A stretch of DNA of 64,000 nucleotides from Proteobacteria bacterium UBA981 (GCA_002292285.1 DBBP01000014.1:155046-219045); one strand, 5' to 3'. Shown: positions 8,681 to 18,448, counted from the stretch's first letter. The notes: a model not told the origin generated them from the sequence alone. Numbers and translations are program-made.

Positions 8681-10021
8681 ATGATGAGGCGCACGCCCTT
8701 CCACATTTGGATCCTAATCGGTGTTCTTTCGCCAGTTCTGGCACACGCTGAGTTTAGTCTTGTGGATGAAGGCGGGCTGCGCGCGGGACTCTCCCTTCAG
8801 ACCGGGACAGCGGGATTCGCGATCCAGAACCTCAATTATTTTGGTGACGCGGAACAAGACAAGACGTTTTTCGACGGCTTCTTCAAGCCAATCCTGAACG
8901 CTTCTTATCGGTCGGCAGCGACAGGCGAGTTGTACGGTGGGGTGAGCTGGGCCGCGACCGGAACTTATGGTGACGATATCGCCGGTCTATCGATGGGAGA
9001 CAGCGAGGGTTTCAAGTCCGAGCAAGCGTACATCGGTTGGAAGTCGGGTTCGCTGTTCGAAAGTCTTGGCGACAACGCGCTCGACATCTCTGTGGGTGAG
9101 CAAGAATTCGTGATCGGCGACGGCTTTCTGATCTACGACGGCGAGTTCGATGGTCGCTTTGGCGCCTATTGGACAGCACCGCACCAGTCGTTTGATAAAA
9201 CTGCGATTGTTCGCATCAATACCAAGCCGATTCGCGCGGATTTGTTCTACCTCAAAGCCGATGATGACTATGCCAATACAGAACTTTCCGGCATTAACGT
9301 CGAATTCAGCGACGAAACCTTAGGCACTGTGGGAGCGACCTATATGAATGTCGCGAATTCCGATGCGGGGACCGGGTTCACGAATTTCGATAGTCGCAAA
9401 GGTTTGAATGTTTATAGCGTTCGTGGCCAGGGTTCACCGTTGACTCGTGTTGGGCTACCGAATCTTTCTCTTGCTTTCGAGTACGGCGTCGAGACCGGCG
9501 GTGACCGCGCAGATAAGGACGCCTCAGCCTGGTACGCCGAGCTTACTTATACTTTGGCAGACATTCGGTGGCACCCGGCGCTAACGTACAAGTACGCGTT
9601 TTTCAGCGGTGACGAAGATGTCACCGATAACGACGATGAAAATTGGGACCCGATGTTCTACGGCACCAGTCGCGGGTGGGGCAATCATACGATGGGGGAG
9701 ATTGTCGGTGAGTATCTCCTGTTCAACTCCAACCAGAAAACCCAGATGGTCAAGTTCAACCTGCAGCCTACCGAGCGGTTGTCGGTCGGGGTCATTTACT
9801 ACGACTTCAGACTTGATGAGCGAAATGTATACGGGACACCCGTGGTGTCCGATCGCTTTGCCGACGAAGTAAACGTGTATGCGGACTTTGCCGCGAGTGA
9901 CAAGCTCTGGATGACTGCAGTGTTCGCGTTTGCCCGACCCGAGTCAGCTTGGGAAGAGGTTAATGGTGGCAGCGCCAGCAACACGACACTGTTTCAATTC
10001 GCGGCATTTTTATTCTTCTAG
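8681..10021 (+). CDS. Outer-membrane porin-like beta-barrel protein
   Basis: A protein of about 446 residues. I choose ATG 8681 over the TTG at 8645 because a clean Sec signal peptide then starts at once (Met-Met-Arg-Arg, hydrophobic core, cleavage after Ala-His-Ala). The mature part alternates aromatic and polar residues, has acidic loops with DDD and DNDDENWD stretches, and ends with aromatic residues (FAAFLFF), the C-terminal signature for barrel assembly. It probably forms a passive channel for an organic substrate in the outer membrane. Its specificity cannot be read. It is divergent from the GlxA-like regulator. Confidence 0.78.
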   Translation: MMRRTPFHIWILIGVLSPVLAHAEFSLVDEGGLRAGLSLQTGTAGFAIQNLNYFGDAEQDKTFFDGFFKPILNASYRSAATGELYGGVSWAATGTYGDDIAGLSMGDSEGFKSEQAYIGWKSGSLFESLGDNALDISVGEQEFVIGDGFLIYDGEFDGRFGAYWTAPHQSFDKTAIVRINTKPIRADLFYLKADDDYANTELSGINVEFSDETLGTVGATYMNVANSDAGTGFTNFDSRKGLNVYSVRGQGSPLTRVGLPNLSLAFEYGVETGGDRADKDASAWYAELTYTLADIRWHPALTYKYAFFSGDEDVTDNDDENWDPMFYGTSRGWGNHTMGEIVGEYLLFNSNQKTQMVKFNLQPTERLSVGVIYYDFRLDERNVYGTPVVSDRFADEVNVYADFAASDKLWMTAVFAFARPESAWEEVNGGSASNTTLFQFAAFLFF

Positions 10022-10133
10022 CGGATTCCCGCTGACTGAAAAGCTGGAATTGCCAGATAGCCACGCAACAACTTCATCCCGCCCGGACGTCTTTGGCGAT
10101 CGTTCCATCGACAGGCGACCTGAGCTAGCGCTC

Positions 10134-11771
10134 TTACGCTAACGCGTCGGCGACAATTTCGCGGGCCTCGTGCTGAATCGCACGTAAATGGTCGATACCT
10201 TTGAAGCTTTCGGCGTAGATCTTGTAAATATCTTCGGTCCCGGACGGGCGGGCGGCAAACCAGCCGTTCTCAGTCACGACTTTTAGCCCGCCGAACGCTG
10301 TATTGTTTGCGGGTGCTCTGGTCAGGCGTGCCTCGATGGGTTCACCGGCGAGTTCTGTAGCGCTCACTTGTTCAGGCGAAAGTTTCTTCAGTAACGATTT
10401 CTGTGCGGGGTTGGCTGGCGCCTGGATCCGCTCATAAATCGGCGCGCCAAATCGTTCTGTAAGATCCGCGTAATGGCGCGAGGGATCGCGGCCGCTTGTC
10501 GCGCATATTTCTGCCGCGAGCAAGCCGAGAATGATGCCGTCCTTGTCAGTCGTCCAAACCTGGCCGTTGCGACGCAGAAAAGATGCGCCCGCACTTTCTT
10601 CCCCGCCGAAGCCATGCGAGCCATCCAGCAGGCCATCGACAAACCATTTAAATCCGACCGGCACCTCGGCCAGAGGACGTCCGATGCTGGCCGCGATGCG
10701 GTCCACCATCGAGCTGGTTACGAGCGTTTTTCCGATGCCTGCATCGACCGGCCAATCGGGTCGGTGTTCGAACAGCCATGCAATGGCGACTGACAGGTAG
10801 TGGTTCGGATTCATCAGTCCGCCAGTGGGTGTCACGATACCGTGGCGATCGACATCGGCGTCATTTGCAAAGGCGATGTCGTAGCGGTCCTTCAGCCCGA
10901 CCAGACCCGCCATGGCTGCAGGTGACGAGCAGTCCATGCGAATCTTGCCATCTTTGTCGACGTTCATAAAACGAAACGAGGGGTCGACGGCGTTGTTAAC
11001 CACGTCAAGTTCGATGCCATGACGCTCGGCAATCTCGCCCCAGTAATCGATAGCTGCACCGCCCAGCGGATCAACGCCAATGCGAATACCGGAGTCTCGA
11101 ATACTCGCCATATCGACCGCTGCATCGAGATCTGCGACGTACGCAGAGACGTAGTCAAAGCGACGCACGTGACCGGCAGCGATCGCACGCGCCCACGGCC
11201 AGCGCCGTATTGAATCAAAGTTATCAAGCAGCGCATTGGCACGGTCTTCAATCCAAGTCGTTGCCACTGTGTCGGCCGGGCCACCACTGACAGCGTTGTA
11301 CTTGTACCCACCATCCTCAGGTGGATTGTGCGAAGGCGTGATGACTACGCCGTCGGCCAGGCCACGTTGTCGGTCACGGTTGTGGCACAAAATGGCATGC
11401 GAGATCACCGGCGTCGGCGTGTAGCCATCCGCGTGGTCGAGCATGAGCTCGACACCATTGGCGGCGAAAACTTCAATGGCGCTGACTCGCGCCGGCTCAG
11501 ACAAGGCATGCGTATCGATGCCAAGAAACAATGGGCCATCGACTCCTGTGTGCACGCGGTAGTCACAAACCGCCTGTGAGATGGCGAGGATGTGGCGTTC
11601 ATTGAAGCTAAGTGTGGCAGCGCTGCCACGATGACCGGAGGTGCCAAAGCTGACCTGTTGAGATGCCAGTGATGAGTCCGGGATCAGCGAATAGTATTCG
11701 CCGATGAGGCGCGGAATATTCGCGAGAATGGATTGCGGCGCGGGCTTTCCGGCTAAGGGATGCAGGGGCAT
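10134..11771 (-). CDS. pgm: Phosphoglucomutase, alpha-D-glucose specific
   Basis: A 545-residue enzyme converting glucose-1-phosphate and glucose-6-phosphate, matching the length of E. coli Pgm (546). Motifs in order: FGTSGHRG (42-49), the phosphoserine loop TPSHNPP with Ser147, the metal loop NDADVDRHG (about 305), a sugar-binding GGEESAG and the C-terminal phosphate-binding [12 protein letters not shown]. The ribosome-binding site CGGAG lies 7 bases before the ATG. It supplies glucose-1-phosphate for nucleotide sugars, which would link it with the dTDP-glucose dehydratase near the window end. It is convergent with the porin and upstream of an SDR on the same strand only after a gap. Confidence 0.95.
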   Translation of the reverse strand: MPLHPLAGKPAPQSILANIPRLIGEYYSLIPDSSLASQQVSFGTSGHRGSAATLSFNERHILAISQAVCDYRVHTGVDGPLFLGIDTHALSEPARVSAIEVFAANGVELMLDHADGYTPTPVISHAILCHNRDRQRGLADGVVITPSHNPPEDGGYKYNAVSGGPADTVATTWIEDRANALLDNFDSIRRWPWARAIAAGHVRRFDYVSAYVADLDAAVDMASIRDSGIRIGVDPLGGAAIDYWGEIAERHGIELDVVNNAVDPSFRFMNVDKDGKIRMDCSSPAAMAGLVGLKDRYDIAFANDADVDRHGIVTPTGGLMNPNHYLSVAIAWLFEHRPDWPVDAGIGKTLVTSSMVDRIAASIGRPLAEVPVGFKWFVDGLLDGSHGFGGEESAGASFLRRNGQVWTTDKDGIILGLLAAEICATSGRDPSRHYADLTERFGAPIYERIQAPANPAQKSLLKKLSPEQVSATELAGEPIEARLTRAPANNTAFGGLKVVTENGWFAARPSGTEDIYKIYAESFKGIDHLRAIQHEAREIVADALA

Positions 11772-11876
11772 GTTGGCTCCGGTCTGAACGACTAATTGCG
11801 GCTAGGCGAGAGCGCGCGTGTGGGCGAGGACAGGGGAGTAGGAAAAGAGGCGTTGCCCCGCCTCCCGCTGCGTGTC

Positions 11877-12575
11877 TCACCAGGCATGCGGTTCGCCGTT
11901 CCACGTCATGAAACTCGGCGCGTCATCCAGCCCAAGGCCTGCGATAACCTTGACGATACCCGCAGCACTTTGCGCAGCAGTGATGTCGGCATTAGCACCA
12001 CCCATGTCGGTCTGGACCCAGCCGGGGTGGAGTAGGTGGACTGCGATACTGTCTGTGCGAAAGTCGTCGGCGGCCATGTGCATGACCTTGTTCAGCGCGG
12101 CTTTCGAGGCGCAATAGGCATACATGGTGTTCGGCATTTCAAAAGAGATCGCGCCCATTTGGCTGCTCACCGTAATGGCTTTGCCGCCGCCGTCGCGGGC
12201 CAGGTTGCTGCGCAACTGGCGCAGCACATGCAAGGGTGCCAGCGTATTGACGGCGAACGTGTCGTGCCAGGCTTCGAAGTCAAGCGCGCCCTGCGGTTCT
12301 TTGTCCAGAAACGGACCCGGCGCACCGGCGTTGTTAAGCAGGATATCGATGGTTTGCTCACCGAGGCGCGATTTCAGACCCGCCAGGCTCGCGGGCTCCG
12401 TGACCTTAAGTTGCTCGACTCGCACGCTCGTATGGGCTGCTGCAATCTCGTTCAATTCGTGCGCAGATTCAGGTGCTCTGCAGCACGCCACGACTGTGTC
12501 GCCAAGGCTCGCGTAACAACGCACGAGTTCCAGACCGATGCCACGATTGGCGCCAGTGATGAGTACCGTACCCAT
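11877..12575 (-). CDS. Short-chain dehydrogenase/reductase
   Basis: A 232-residue SDR with the nucleotide-binding GANRGIG motif (residues 8-14), NNAG, and a Tyr-Cys-Ala-Ser-Lys (YxxxK) active site preceded by Ser in VSSQMG. The tail HPGWVQTDMGG is typical of the sniffer/C-factor-like subgroup of carbonyl reductases. The likely reaction is NAD(P)H-dependent reduction or oxidation of a carbonyl or alcohol in the cytosol. GGGAGA lies 6 bases before the ATG. The substrate is unknown. Confidence 0.88.
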   Translation of the reverse strand: MGTVLITGANRGIGLELVRCYASLGDTVVACCRAPESAHELNEIAAAHTSVRVEQLKVTEPASLAGLKSRLGEQTIDILLNNAGAPGPFLDKEPQGALDFEAWHDTFAVNTLAPLHVLRQLRSNLARDGGGKAITVSSQMGAISFEMPNTMYAYCASKAALNKVMHMAADDFRTDSIAVHLLHPGWVQTDMGGANADITAAQSAAGIVKVIAGLGLDDAPSFMTWNGEPHAW

Positions 12576-12671
12576 AGTGTCTCCCGGGAGTGATTAATAG
12601 CTTAAGTTGAGCCGGCGTCAGCCGCATGAACGACTGCGCCGTGCAAGCGTATCAGGCGGCTTTGTAACGAA

Positions 12672-13271
12672 CTATTCCTGGCCCGGCTCCGTCGATGCTT
12701 TGACGGATTTCCAGCCGCTGAACATGGGCGTAACCAGATTCTCGCGCTTCCATAATAGATAGAACGCGATAGCACACACGTGCAACACCACAACTGCGAG
12801 AATCAATTTCGCCAATAGTTTGTGCCACCAGGTGAGGCGATTGCTCACGGCATCTGAGACCAGATGCGAGAGTGGGCCGTATTCGAAAAAGTCGTCAGAG
12901 ACGATGAACAAGCCGATGCTCGCCTGGGCGCTGAGAAGAACCAGCATCGCAAGCACCGACAGTGCGCCGAGCGGATTGTGGCCGCGCGTACCGCTGGGTT
13001 CGCGTCTGCCGAGGGTGAGGATATAGGTGTAGAGGTTCTTCGGTGTGGGTATTAATGCGCGCAGGCGAATCGGCGCCGGACCCAGCATGCCCCACACCAG
13101 TCGAAAAACGATGAGCGCGAGAATGGTGTAGCCGCAATAGAAATGCCACTGCACGTTACGAAACGACATGTACTGCCCGAATGACCATCCGCATCCGACG
13201 GCAGCCACCAGCACCCAGTGCCACAAGCGGGTCACCGGGTCCCAGATTTTTTCTCGCTTGAGCTGGCCCAA
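12672..13271 (-). CDS. Cytochrome b561-type membrane electron carrier
   Basis: A di-heme cytochrome b561 (prokaryotic type, also like hydrogenase cytochrome b subunits), about 199 residues. It has four transmembrane helices, with histidines suited as heme ligands in RLWHW, QWHFYCGY, WWHKLL and VVLHVC. The frame stays open upstream through the cytochrome c' gene, but those residues are a shadow. The first plausible start after the cytochrome c' stop is TTG at 13271, leaving 13 bases between the genes. It probably passes electrons between the quinone pool and the periplasmic cytochrome c' encoded just upstream. The exact start is uncertain. Confidence 0.8.
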   Translation of the reverse strand: MGQLKREKIWDPVTRLWHWVLVAAVGCGWSFGQYMSFRNVQWHFYCGYTILALIVFRLVWGMLGPAPIRLRALIPTPKNLYTYILTLGRREPSGTRGHNPLGALSVLAMLVLLSAQASIGLFIVSDDFFEYGPLSHLVSDAVSNRLTWWHKLLAKLILAVVVLHVCAIAFYLLWKRENLVTPMFSGWKSVKASTEPGQE

Positions 13272-13284
13272 GCTGAGCGACTCG

Positions 13285-13755
13285 TTATTCTTTTTCGCGG
13301 AAGTCGTCGTGACAACCTTTGCAGGATTTTCCCAGCGCGCCGATCTTCTCGCGTAGCGGCTCAAGCCCCGTGCCCGCGACGGCTGCCAATTCGTTGACGG
13401 CTTCCTTATAAGTCTTGCCGTGCTCCGCGACTTTGGGATATGTGCTCCAAATCTCGGGTAAGGCGTGGGTTTTACCCGGGTATTTGTCTTTACCAGTGCC
13501 GGCTGCCCAGGCGCCGCCAATATCCAGTTGCAGCAGCACCTTGAGGTTATTGGCTAGTTTCCCGGCCAGCTCTGCGTCGTACGGCATCTTGCCTTTAGCC
13601 ATCTCGAACAGTGGCGCGGCACTATAACCGCGGACTTCCATTTCACCCTGGCGAGCTTTGATCAGAAACAGATTCGGATCGTTGTCGGCGGCGAAGGTCG
13701 GCGAAATGAACGTGACGAGGAGCCCGTTCAGCAGCACTAGCAGGCATTTTTTCAT
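13285..13755 (-). CDS. Cytochrome c' (class II cytochrome c)
   Basis: A 156-residue periplasmic protein with a signal peptide (Met-Lys-Lys, hydrophobic core, cleavage after TFA-A) and one heme-attachment motif CKGCH at residues 145-149 near the C-terminus, the hallmark of the four-helix class II cytochromes. A segment with Tyr-Ser-Ala-Ala-Pro-Leu-Phe-Glu-Met matches the second-helix region. Such proteins bind NO or CO, or carry electrons. AAGGA lies 9 bases before the ATG. It pairs with the cytochrome b561 gene 13 bases downstream, a common arrangement. Confidence 0.9.
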   Translation of the reverse strand: MKKCLLVLLNGLLVTFISPTFAADNDPNLFLIKARQGEMEVRGYSAAPLFEMAKGKMPYDAELAGKLANNLKVLLQLDIGGAWAAGTGKDKYPGKTHALPEIWSTYPKVAEHGKTYKEAVNELAAVAGTGLEPLREKIGALGKSCKGCHDDFREKE

Positions 13756-13901
13756 GGTGTGGTCCTTAAAGCATCGATGGAGCGGTATTTATCATGCCTT
13801 CCTGTACGAGTATCACACATGGCCAGGGTTCCATGTTCTGGGTTGGTCTGGTGCGCGCGAGTTGAAAATACAGGCAGCCAGTCGCATTCGCAAAATCGCG
13901 C

Positions 13902-14651
13902 TCAGCGCAGCGTTAATCCACCGTCAACCACGAGGGTTTGGCCGGTTACATAGGAGGCCTCGCTGCTGGCCAGGAAGCCAATCACTGCAGCGACTTCCGC
14001 GCTGGTGCCGAGGCGGCCTAGCGGGGGCTGCCTGGCCCATTCGCTCTGCGGAGAATCGTGGCCCGCTTTGTCGGCGTAAATCTGCGCCGACTTGGTGTCG
14101 ATAAACCCGGGACTGACGCCGTTGACACGAATATTGCGCGAGGCAAGTTCAACGGCGAAATAACGCACCAGGGTTTCCATTGCCGCTTTGGCGGCACCGA
14201 GCGTGCCGTGGAGTTCCAGTGCACGAATGGCGTCGAAGCCAGACACCGCCACAATACTGCTACCGTCTGGCATGACAGCGACTGCGCGTTGCACCAGATG
14301 GACGAAACCGGAGACGGTGATGTCAAACGTTTTGCCGAGATTATGCCGGCCCGTTTCGAGCAGCGGTTTAAAGGCGGTCGCTGCGGCGTTGACAATCAGC
14401 ACGTTGAGCTCGAGCCCGTCCAGGGTGTCGAACATTTGGTCAACAGAGGCCGCGTCGCCGACGTCTGCGCGCAACACACGTGCCACAGCGTCTGAGCTCG
14501 TCAGCGCTGCGCGCGCCTGCTCGGCCTGGACATCGTCGCGATGATAATTGAGCAGAACCTCGGATCCGCGCGCTGCGAAGTGTTCGGCGGTGGCGAAGCC
14601 GATGCCGCGGGTGCCGCCAGTAATCAGCACACGCGATAGCGGGCTACTCAT
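13902..14651 (-). CDS. SDR-family oxidoreductase, FabL-like, with the catalytic Tyr replaced
   Basis: A 249-residue Rossmann protein with TGGTRGIG (residues 12-19), VNAAA in place of NNAG, a Lys in AAKAAMETLVRYFAVEL and a C-terminal SYVTGQTLVVDGG. The helix after Lys resembles FabL-type enoyl-ACP reductases. In classical SDRs a Tyr lies 4 residues before this Lys, and here it is Leu. In FabL-like enzymes Tyr lies 7 before, and here it is His. The Ser of VAVSG is kept. It may be inactive, use His as proton donor, or have a divergent reaction. No ribosome-binding site is clear. Confidence 0.8.
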   Translation of the reverse strand: MSSPLSRVLITGGTRGIGFATAEHFAARGSEVLLNYHRDDVQAEQARAALTSSDAVARVLRADVGDAASVDQMFDTLDGLELNVLIVNAAATAFKPLLETGRHNLGKTFDITVSGFVHLVQRAVAVMPDGSSIVAVSGFDAIRALELHGTLGAAKAAMETLVRYFAVELASRNIRVNGVSPGFIDTKSAQIYADKAGHDSPQSEWARQPPLGRLGTSAEVAAVIGFLASSEASYVTGQTLVVDGGLTLR

Positions 14652-14742
14652 CGTCGAAAATCACGTTTCGTTGCAGCTGTTGGTCGCATCGGCTGCAGGT
14701 CATCGGAGATCAATCGGACTATCAACTGCGCGTTGCCCGATC

Positions 14743-15603
14743 TCATAGATGTTCGCGGTACCAGTCGCACGCCGTGCTCGCAGCTTTGCCGAGGTCACCC
14801 ATATAGACATCGTAGTGCCGGCATTCAATCGAACACAGTTTCTTCGGCTCACCCATCGCTGCGAAAGCTTCGTGCTGCCACGCGGTCGGCGTCGTGGTGT
14901 CGTTGGCGGCGATAACCAGCAGTAACGGCGTCGGTGCGATGTCTGCGACGAAAGACAGGGGCTCGTAAGTGCGCAAGTAGTCAAAGGACCGAACCGTCAA
15001 TTCATTCACGTAGCGTCCATCGACATCCTTATTAGCAATCCATTCAGCGGTCTCGGAGCCGTCGTTGGCTGCCTTGGTCGTAGCAGGGGGCTCGCCGCGT
15101 CGTCGCGCGTCGCGGTCGGCATTGAGTTTTTCGAGGAAGCCGGCCTGCTTGTCCGCCGGAACCCAGGTATTAAACGTGCGCGAACCGCTAATCAGCGGAA
15201 CCTGCGAGACAACGCATTTCACCCGCTTATCGAGGGCGCTGACCGTCAGCACATGACCACCGGCATAACTCGTACCCCACAAACCGATGCGTTCAGCGTC
15301 GATGCCCGGCAAAGTACGCGCGTAAGAAATCGCCTCGCGCATGTCGTTTACCTGTTGCCAGGGGTCGGTCTCTGAGCGCGGCCAGCCACCACTGCGGCCC
15401 CAATTGCGATGATCATAGGCGAGGCAGGCGTACCCGGCGGCGACAAAATGCGCTGCGTAGTCCGCCAGATCGAGATCGATGATGCCGCTAAGACCGTGCG
15501 CGAGAATGATCAGCGGCGCTGGCTTGTCGCTGTCGCTTGGTCGCGCCAACCAGCCACAAAGCGTGGTGCCATTGCTGTCAAAAGTAAGATCTTGTTTATG
15601 CAT
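14743..15603 (-). CDS. Alpha/beta hydrolase (dienelactone hydrolase/S15-like)
   Basis: A 286-residue cytoplasmic hydrolase. Visible elements are the oxyanion segment LAHGLSG (about 35), the nucleophile elbow GTSYAGG with Ser (about 112), an acidic residue in VIAANDTTTPT and a likely catalytic His near the end in CRHYDVYMG. It resembles the acetyl-xylan-esterase/dienelactone hydrolase clan. GGGAG lies 6 bases before the ATG. It follows the BVMO gene on the same strand by about 100 bp, so it may hydrolyse the ester or lactone that enzyme makes (inference). Confidence 0.82.
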   Translation of the reverse strand: MHKQDLTFDSNGTTLCGWLARPSDSDKPAPLIILAHGLSGIIDLDLADYAAHFVAAGYACLAYDHRNWGRSGGWPRSETDPWQQVNDMREAISYARTLPGIDAERIGLWGTSYAGGHVLTVSALDKRVKCVVSQVPLISGSRTFNTWVPADKQAGFLEKLNADRDARRRGEPPATTKAANDGSETAEWIANKDVDGRYVNELTVRSFDYLRTYEPLSFVADIAPTPLLLVIAANDTTTPTAWQHEAFAAMGEPKKLCSIECRHYDVYMGDLGKAASTACDWYREHL

Positions 15604-15702
15604 GTCGGGCTCCCATTGGCGCGATGCTCCACGACGGCGAAAGGCGCTGTGGGCTCCCGCAGGATACCGTATCGCCGCCTGGCCGCGCAGCTTCCAGCGG
15701 GT

Positions 15703-17340
15703 CTACGCGTTTTCCGCTAGTGCGGGCTTGTCGACGATAAAGCCTGGGTAATTGTCGGCAACGACCTGCTCGATTTCGGTCGCATACTGAGGCCAGCCGA
15801 TATAGGTCGTGAATACACGGGGCTTTCCGGGGATGTTGGATCCGAGGTACCACGAGTTACACGATTTGTAGAGCGTTTGTTCCGCGATTTCATCGACATG
15901 CGCGCGCCACGCCTCCTCGGCGTCGGCGTCTGCTTCGATGACCGTATGGCCTTTGTCGCGCAGGTCGACGATACAGTCGCTGACAAACTCAACATGTTGT
16001 TCAATCGATTTGATCATGTTGCTCAGTACCGACGGGCTACCAGGGCCGGTAATGGTGAACAAATTCGGGAAGCCAGCTGCCATGAGGCCCAGATAACAGC
16101 GCGCCCCGTCCGCCCATTTGTCGCGTATGGAACGACCCTCGCGGCCTTTAATATCGATACTCGTTATCGGTCCGCTAATGGCATCGAACCCGGTCGCGTA
16201 CACGATCGCGTCGAACTCATGTTCGGTGCCATTAACGACAATGCCGTTCGGTGTGATGTTTTCAATCGGATTGTCTTTCACGCTCACTAGGGTGACGTTT
16301 TTACGATTGTAGGTCTCGTAGTAATCGGTACCCACGATGAGCCGTTTACAACCGATCGCGAAATCGGGCATAAGTGTCTTGGCAGTTTCCGGATCCTGGA
16401 CGATCTCGGCCAGCTTGCGTCGAAAGAACGCTTGCGCCGTCACATTCGAATCGTGGTTGGTGATCAAATCCGTAAACGTACCGAGAAACATCAACCCGCC
16501 GCGCTGCCAGGCCGCTTCGTATTCGCGCTCGCGCTCTTCGTCTGAGACTTCTTGCGCGGTTTTATTCGTCGTTTCATAAAAAAACGCAAACGGGTACTGC
16601 TGGTTGCGTTGCCGAAACTCGTTGTAGTTCGCCTTGATCTTTTGAATCTCCTCGGCCGCAACCGGTTCGTTATGTGCCGGGATAACGTAGTTCGCGGTGC
16701 GCTGGAAAATCGTCAAATGTTCAGCCTGCTCGGCCAGGTGGGGGATGGATTGGCAAGACGACGAACCGGTGCCAATGATGCCAACGCGTTTGCCGGTGAA
16801 ATCGACCGGTTCATGGGGCCACTGGCCGGTGTGATACGTCGGCCCTTCAAAACTGTCGAGGCCGGGGAAGGCTGGCAGGTTGGTGGTTGAGAGGGTGCCT
16901 GTTGCGAGGATGAAGAACTGAGCGGAAATGCTATCGCCTTTGTCCGTGCGGACCATCCAGCGGCCACTATCCTCGGCATAGCTCGCTGCCGTCACACGGG
17001 TGTGGAACTGAATGTCCTTGCGTAAATCAAAGCGATCGGCGACGTGGTTGGCGTAGGCGAGCAGCTCCGGCTGGGTGGCGTATTTTTCACTCCATTCCCA
17101 TTCCTGTTGCAGTTCTTCAGAGAATTGATAGGAATATTCCATGCTCACCACATCAACGCGGCAGCCCGGATAGCGATTCCAGTACCACGTTCCACCGACG
17201 CCGCTGCCCCCTTCGAAGGCACGCACAGAAAACCCTTCTTTACGGAGTTTGTGAATAAGGTACATACCGGCGAAACCGGCTCCAACGATGACAACATCAA
17301 CGGTTGATGCTGCCGAGTCCTGCGAAGCTGCTGGTGTCAT
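15703..17340 (-). CDS. Flavin-containing monooxygenase, type I Baeyer-Villiger class
   Basis: A 545-residue FAD/NADPH enzyme from ATG 17340, after the in-frame upstream extension is removed. It has the FAD Rossmann motif GAGFAG (20-25), the GTWYWNRYPG segment typical of cyclohexanone/phenylacetone monooxygenases, the BVMO fingerprint F-x-G-x3-H-x3-W-P as FEGPTYHTGQWP (164-175) and the NADPH Rossmann motif GIIGTGSSS (about 187). The second ATG (YATGFD) motif is present. It inserts oxygen next to a ketone to give an ester or lactone. The substrate is unknown. Together with the hydrolase downstream it could form a ketone-opening pair. Confidence 0.9.
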   Translation of the reverse strand: MTPAASQDSAASTVDVVIVGAGFAGMYLIHKLRKEGFSVRAFEGGSGVGGTWYWNRYPGCRVDVVSMEYSYQFSEELQQEWEWSEKYATQPELLAYANHVADRFDLRKDIQFHTRVTAASYAEDSGRWMVRTDKGDSISAQFFILATGTLSTTNLPAFPGLDSFEGPTYHTGQWPHEPVDFTGKRVGIIGTGSSSCQSIPHLAEQAEHLTIFQRTANYVIPAHNEPVAAEEIQKIKANYNEFRQRNQQYPFAFFYETTNKTAQEVSDEEREREYEAAWQRGGLMFLGTFTDLITNHDSNVTAQAFFRRKLAEIVQDPETAKTLMPDFAIGCKRLIVGTDYYETYNRKNVTLVSVKDNPIENITPNGIVVNGTEHEFDAIVYATGFDAISGPITSIDIKGREGRSIRDKWADGARCYLGLMAAGFPNLFTITGPGSPSVLSNMIKSIEQHVEFVSDCIVDLRDKGHTVIEADADAEEAWRAHVDEIAEQTLYKSCNSWYLGSNIPGKPRVFTTYIGWPQYATEIEQVVADNYPGFIVDKPALAENA

Positions 17341-17822
17341 GACTATTATCCCGTAACGAATTTGAGCGGCAAAGAATGCCGCTAGTGGCGTCCTGTTATT
17401 CCGGTGCCGCTCGAGCGCGGCAGATGGTCGCGGCGCTCTGGCATCCGCGCGTGTATTTAGGCAGAAGCGAAGCCGGAAATAAACCGTTACGGGTCGCGAT
17501 GGCTTGGCCAATCTCAGTCGCCGAGCTGGCTGGATGTATGGCGATGTATCCAACGGACCGGCTACTCATCACCGCCAAATGAGAATCGCGCAGCGGCACA
17601 TTCGCCGCACGCCGGTCGCGATGGTTAATACTTCACCGGCGTCGACAATCCTGGAGGATTGATTCGTCGCGCCTCGCAGCTCCGGGGCTGTGCTAATCTC
17701 GCCGCGTGAGCCGCCGTCGGCTCGCATCGCGCGGTGCGCACTTCCGGCTATTTCGTATGCTTGCGCAATCGCTGACGAGGTCCCGCTCCGGCGGCCATCA
17801 GAACAACCCGGTAAAGATCATC
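17341..17822. other. 482-bp divergent intergenic region
   Basis: No credible gene is visible between the BVMO (minus) and the SnoaL-like gene (plus). The short frames here overlap on both strands and lack start signals. One inverted repeat, CAATCC-TGGA-GGATTG (17646-17661), lies about 160 bases before the plus-strand start and could be an operator or small hairpin; support is weak. Confidence 0.35.
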
Positions 17823-18236
17823 ATGAATAACCGAGAACGCATCGACGCTTACTTCCAGGCTTGTTCGGTGGGCACCGCGAACGATATCGCCGACCACTTT
17901 ACTGCCGACGCGATTGTCTACGACACCAATCACAAACCTGTTCAGGGCGCGGCCACTATTGGTGCGTTCTGGAACGAAATACGCGACCGATGGCAGCAAG
18001 CACACTGGTATGTCGATACCTGCATATCTGAGGGCGACGTGGCGGCGATTGAATGGACTATGACGGGTATCAGCGGCGAAGGTGAGTTTACAGTGCGCGG
18101 TTCCGAACACTATCGTTTCGAGGCAGGCCTGATTGCGGAAATTCGCCAATACTGGACATTTAATCGCACAGCTCTGAACACCGCTCTGGTCGAATTCCCT
18201 TATAGCGCCAGGGCGATCTACCACGCGGCGAAGTGA
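17823..18236 (+). CDS. SnoaL/NTF2-like protein
   Basis: A 137-residue protein from ATG 17823; the longer frame to 17706 has low-complexity Arg-rich residues with no family match. The cone-like fold of the SnoaL/NTF2 superfamily is suggested by an N-terminal helix with DAYFQACSVGTANDIADHF, TADAIVYDTNH, an EWTMTG strand and a final REYWTF-like strand (EIRQYWTF). Members are small isomerases, hydrolases or ligand-binding proteins. Asp and His residues line the predicted cavity. The function cannot be named. Confidence 0.75.
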   Translation: MNNRERIDAYFQACSVGTANDIADHFTADAIVYDTNHKPVQGAATIGAFWNEIRDRWQQAHWYVDTCISEGDVAAIEWTMTGISGEGEFTVRGSEHYRFEAGLIAEIRQYWTFNRTALNTALVEFPYSARAIYHAAK

Positions 18237-18349
18237 TGGCGGGCACTCAGACGCAGGCGAGCTATCACGTCATTCGGACTGCGCACTATCAACCTGCACG
18301 ACACGTCTAAAATCCGCACCCACTCTTCGAAGTTGGAACTGATTTCACA

Positions 18350-18448
18350 ATGAACACGCGCACCGACGTTCTTAGTGTCCCGATGCGCCCGTGTCCGAAC
18401 CGTGGCATTCGCGACTGCCCGTATCGGCGTCGACGTGCACAGCCATGA
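18350..18448 (+). CDS. Possible 32-residue upstream ORF overlapping the glycosyltransferase start
   Basis: ATG 18350 opens a 32-codon frame rich in Arg, Cys and Pro, and its TGA overlaps the ATG of the glycosyltransferase gene (ATGA at 18445-18448). A GGAA lies 11 bases before this ATG, a poor spacing. The overlap would allow translational coupling. There is no conservation evidence, and it may be accidental. Confidence 0.2.
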   Translation: MNTRTDVLSVPMRPCPNRGIRDCPYRRRRAQP

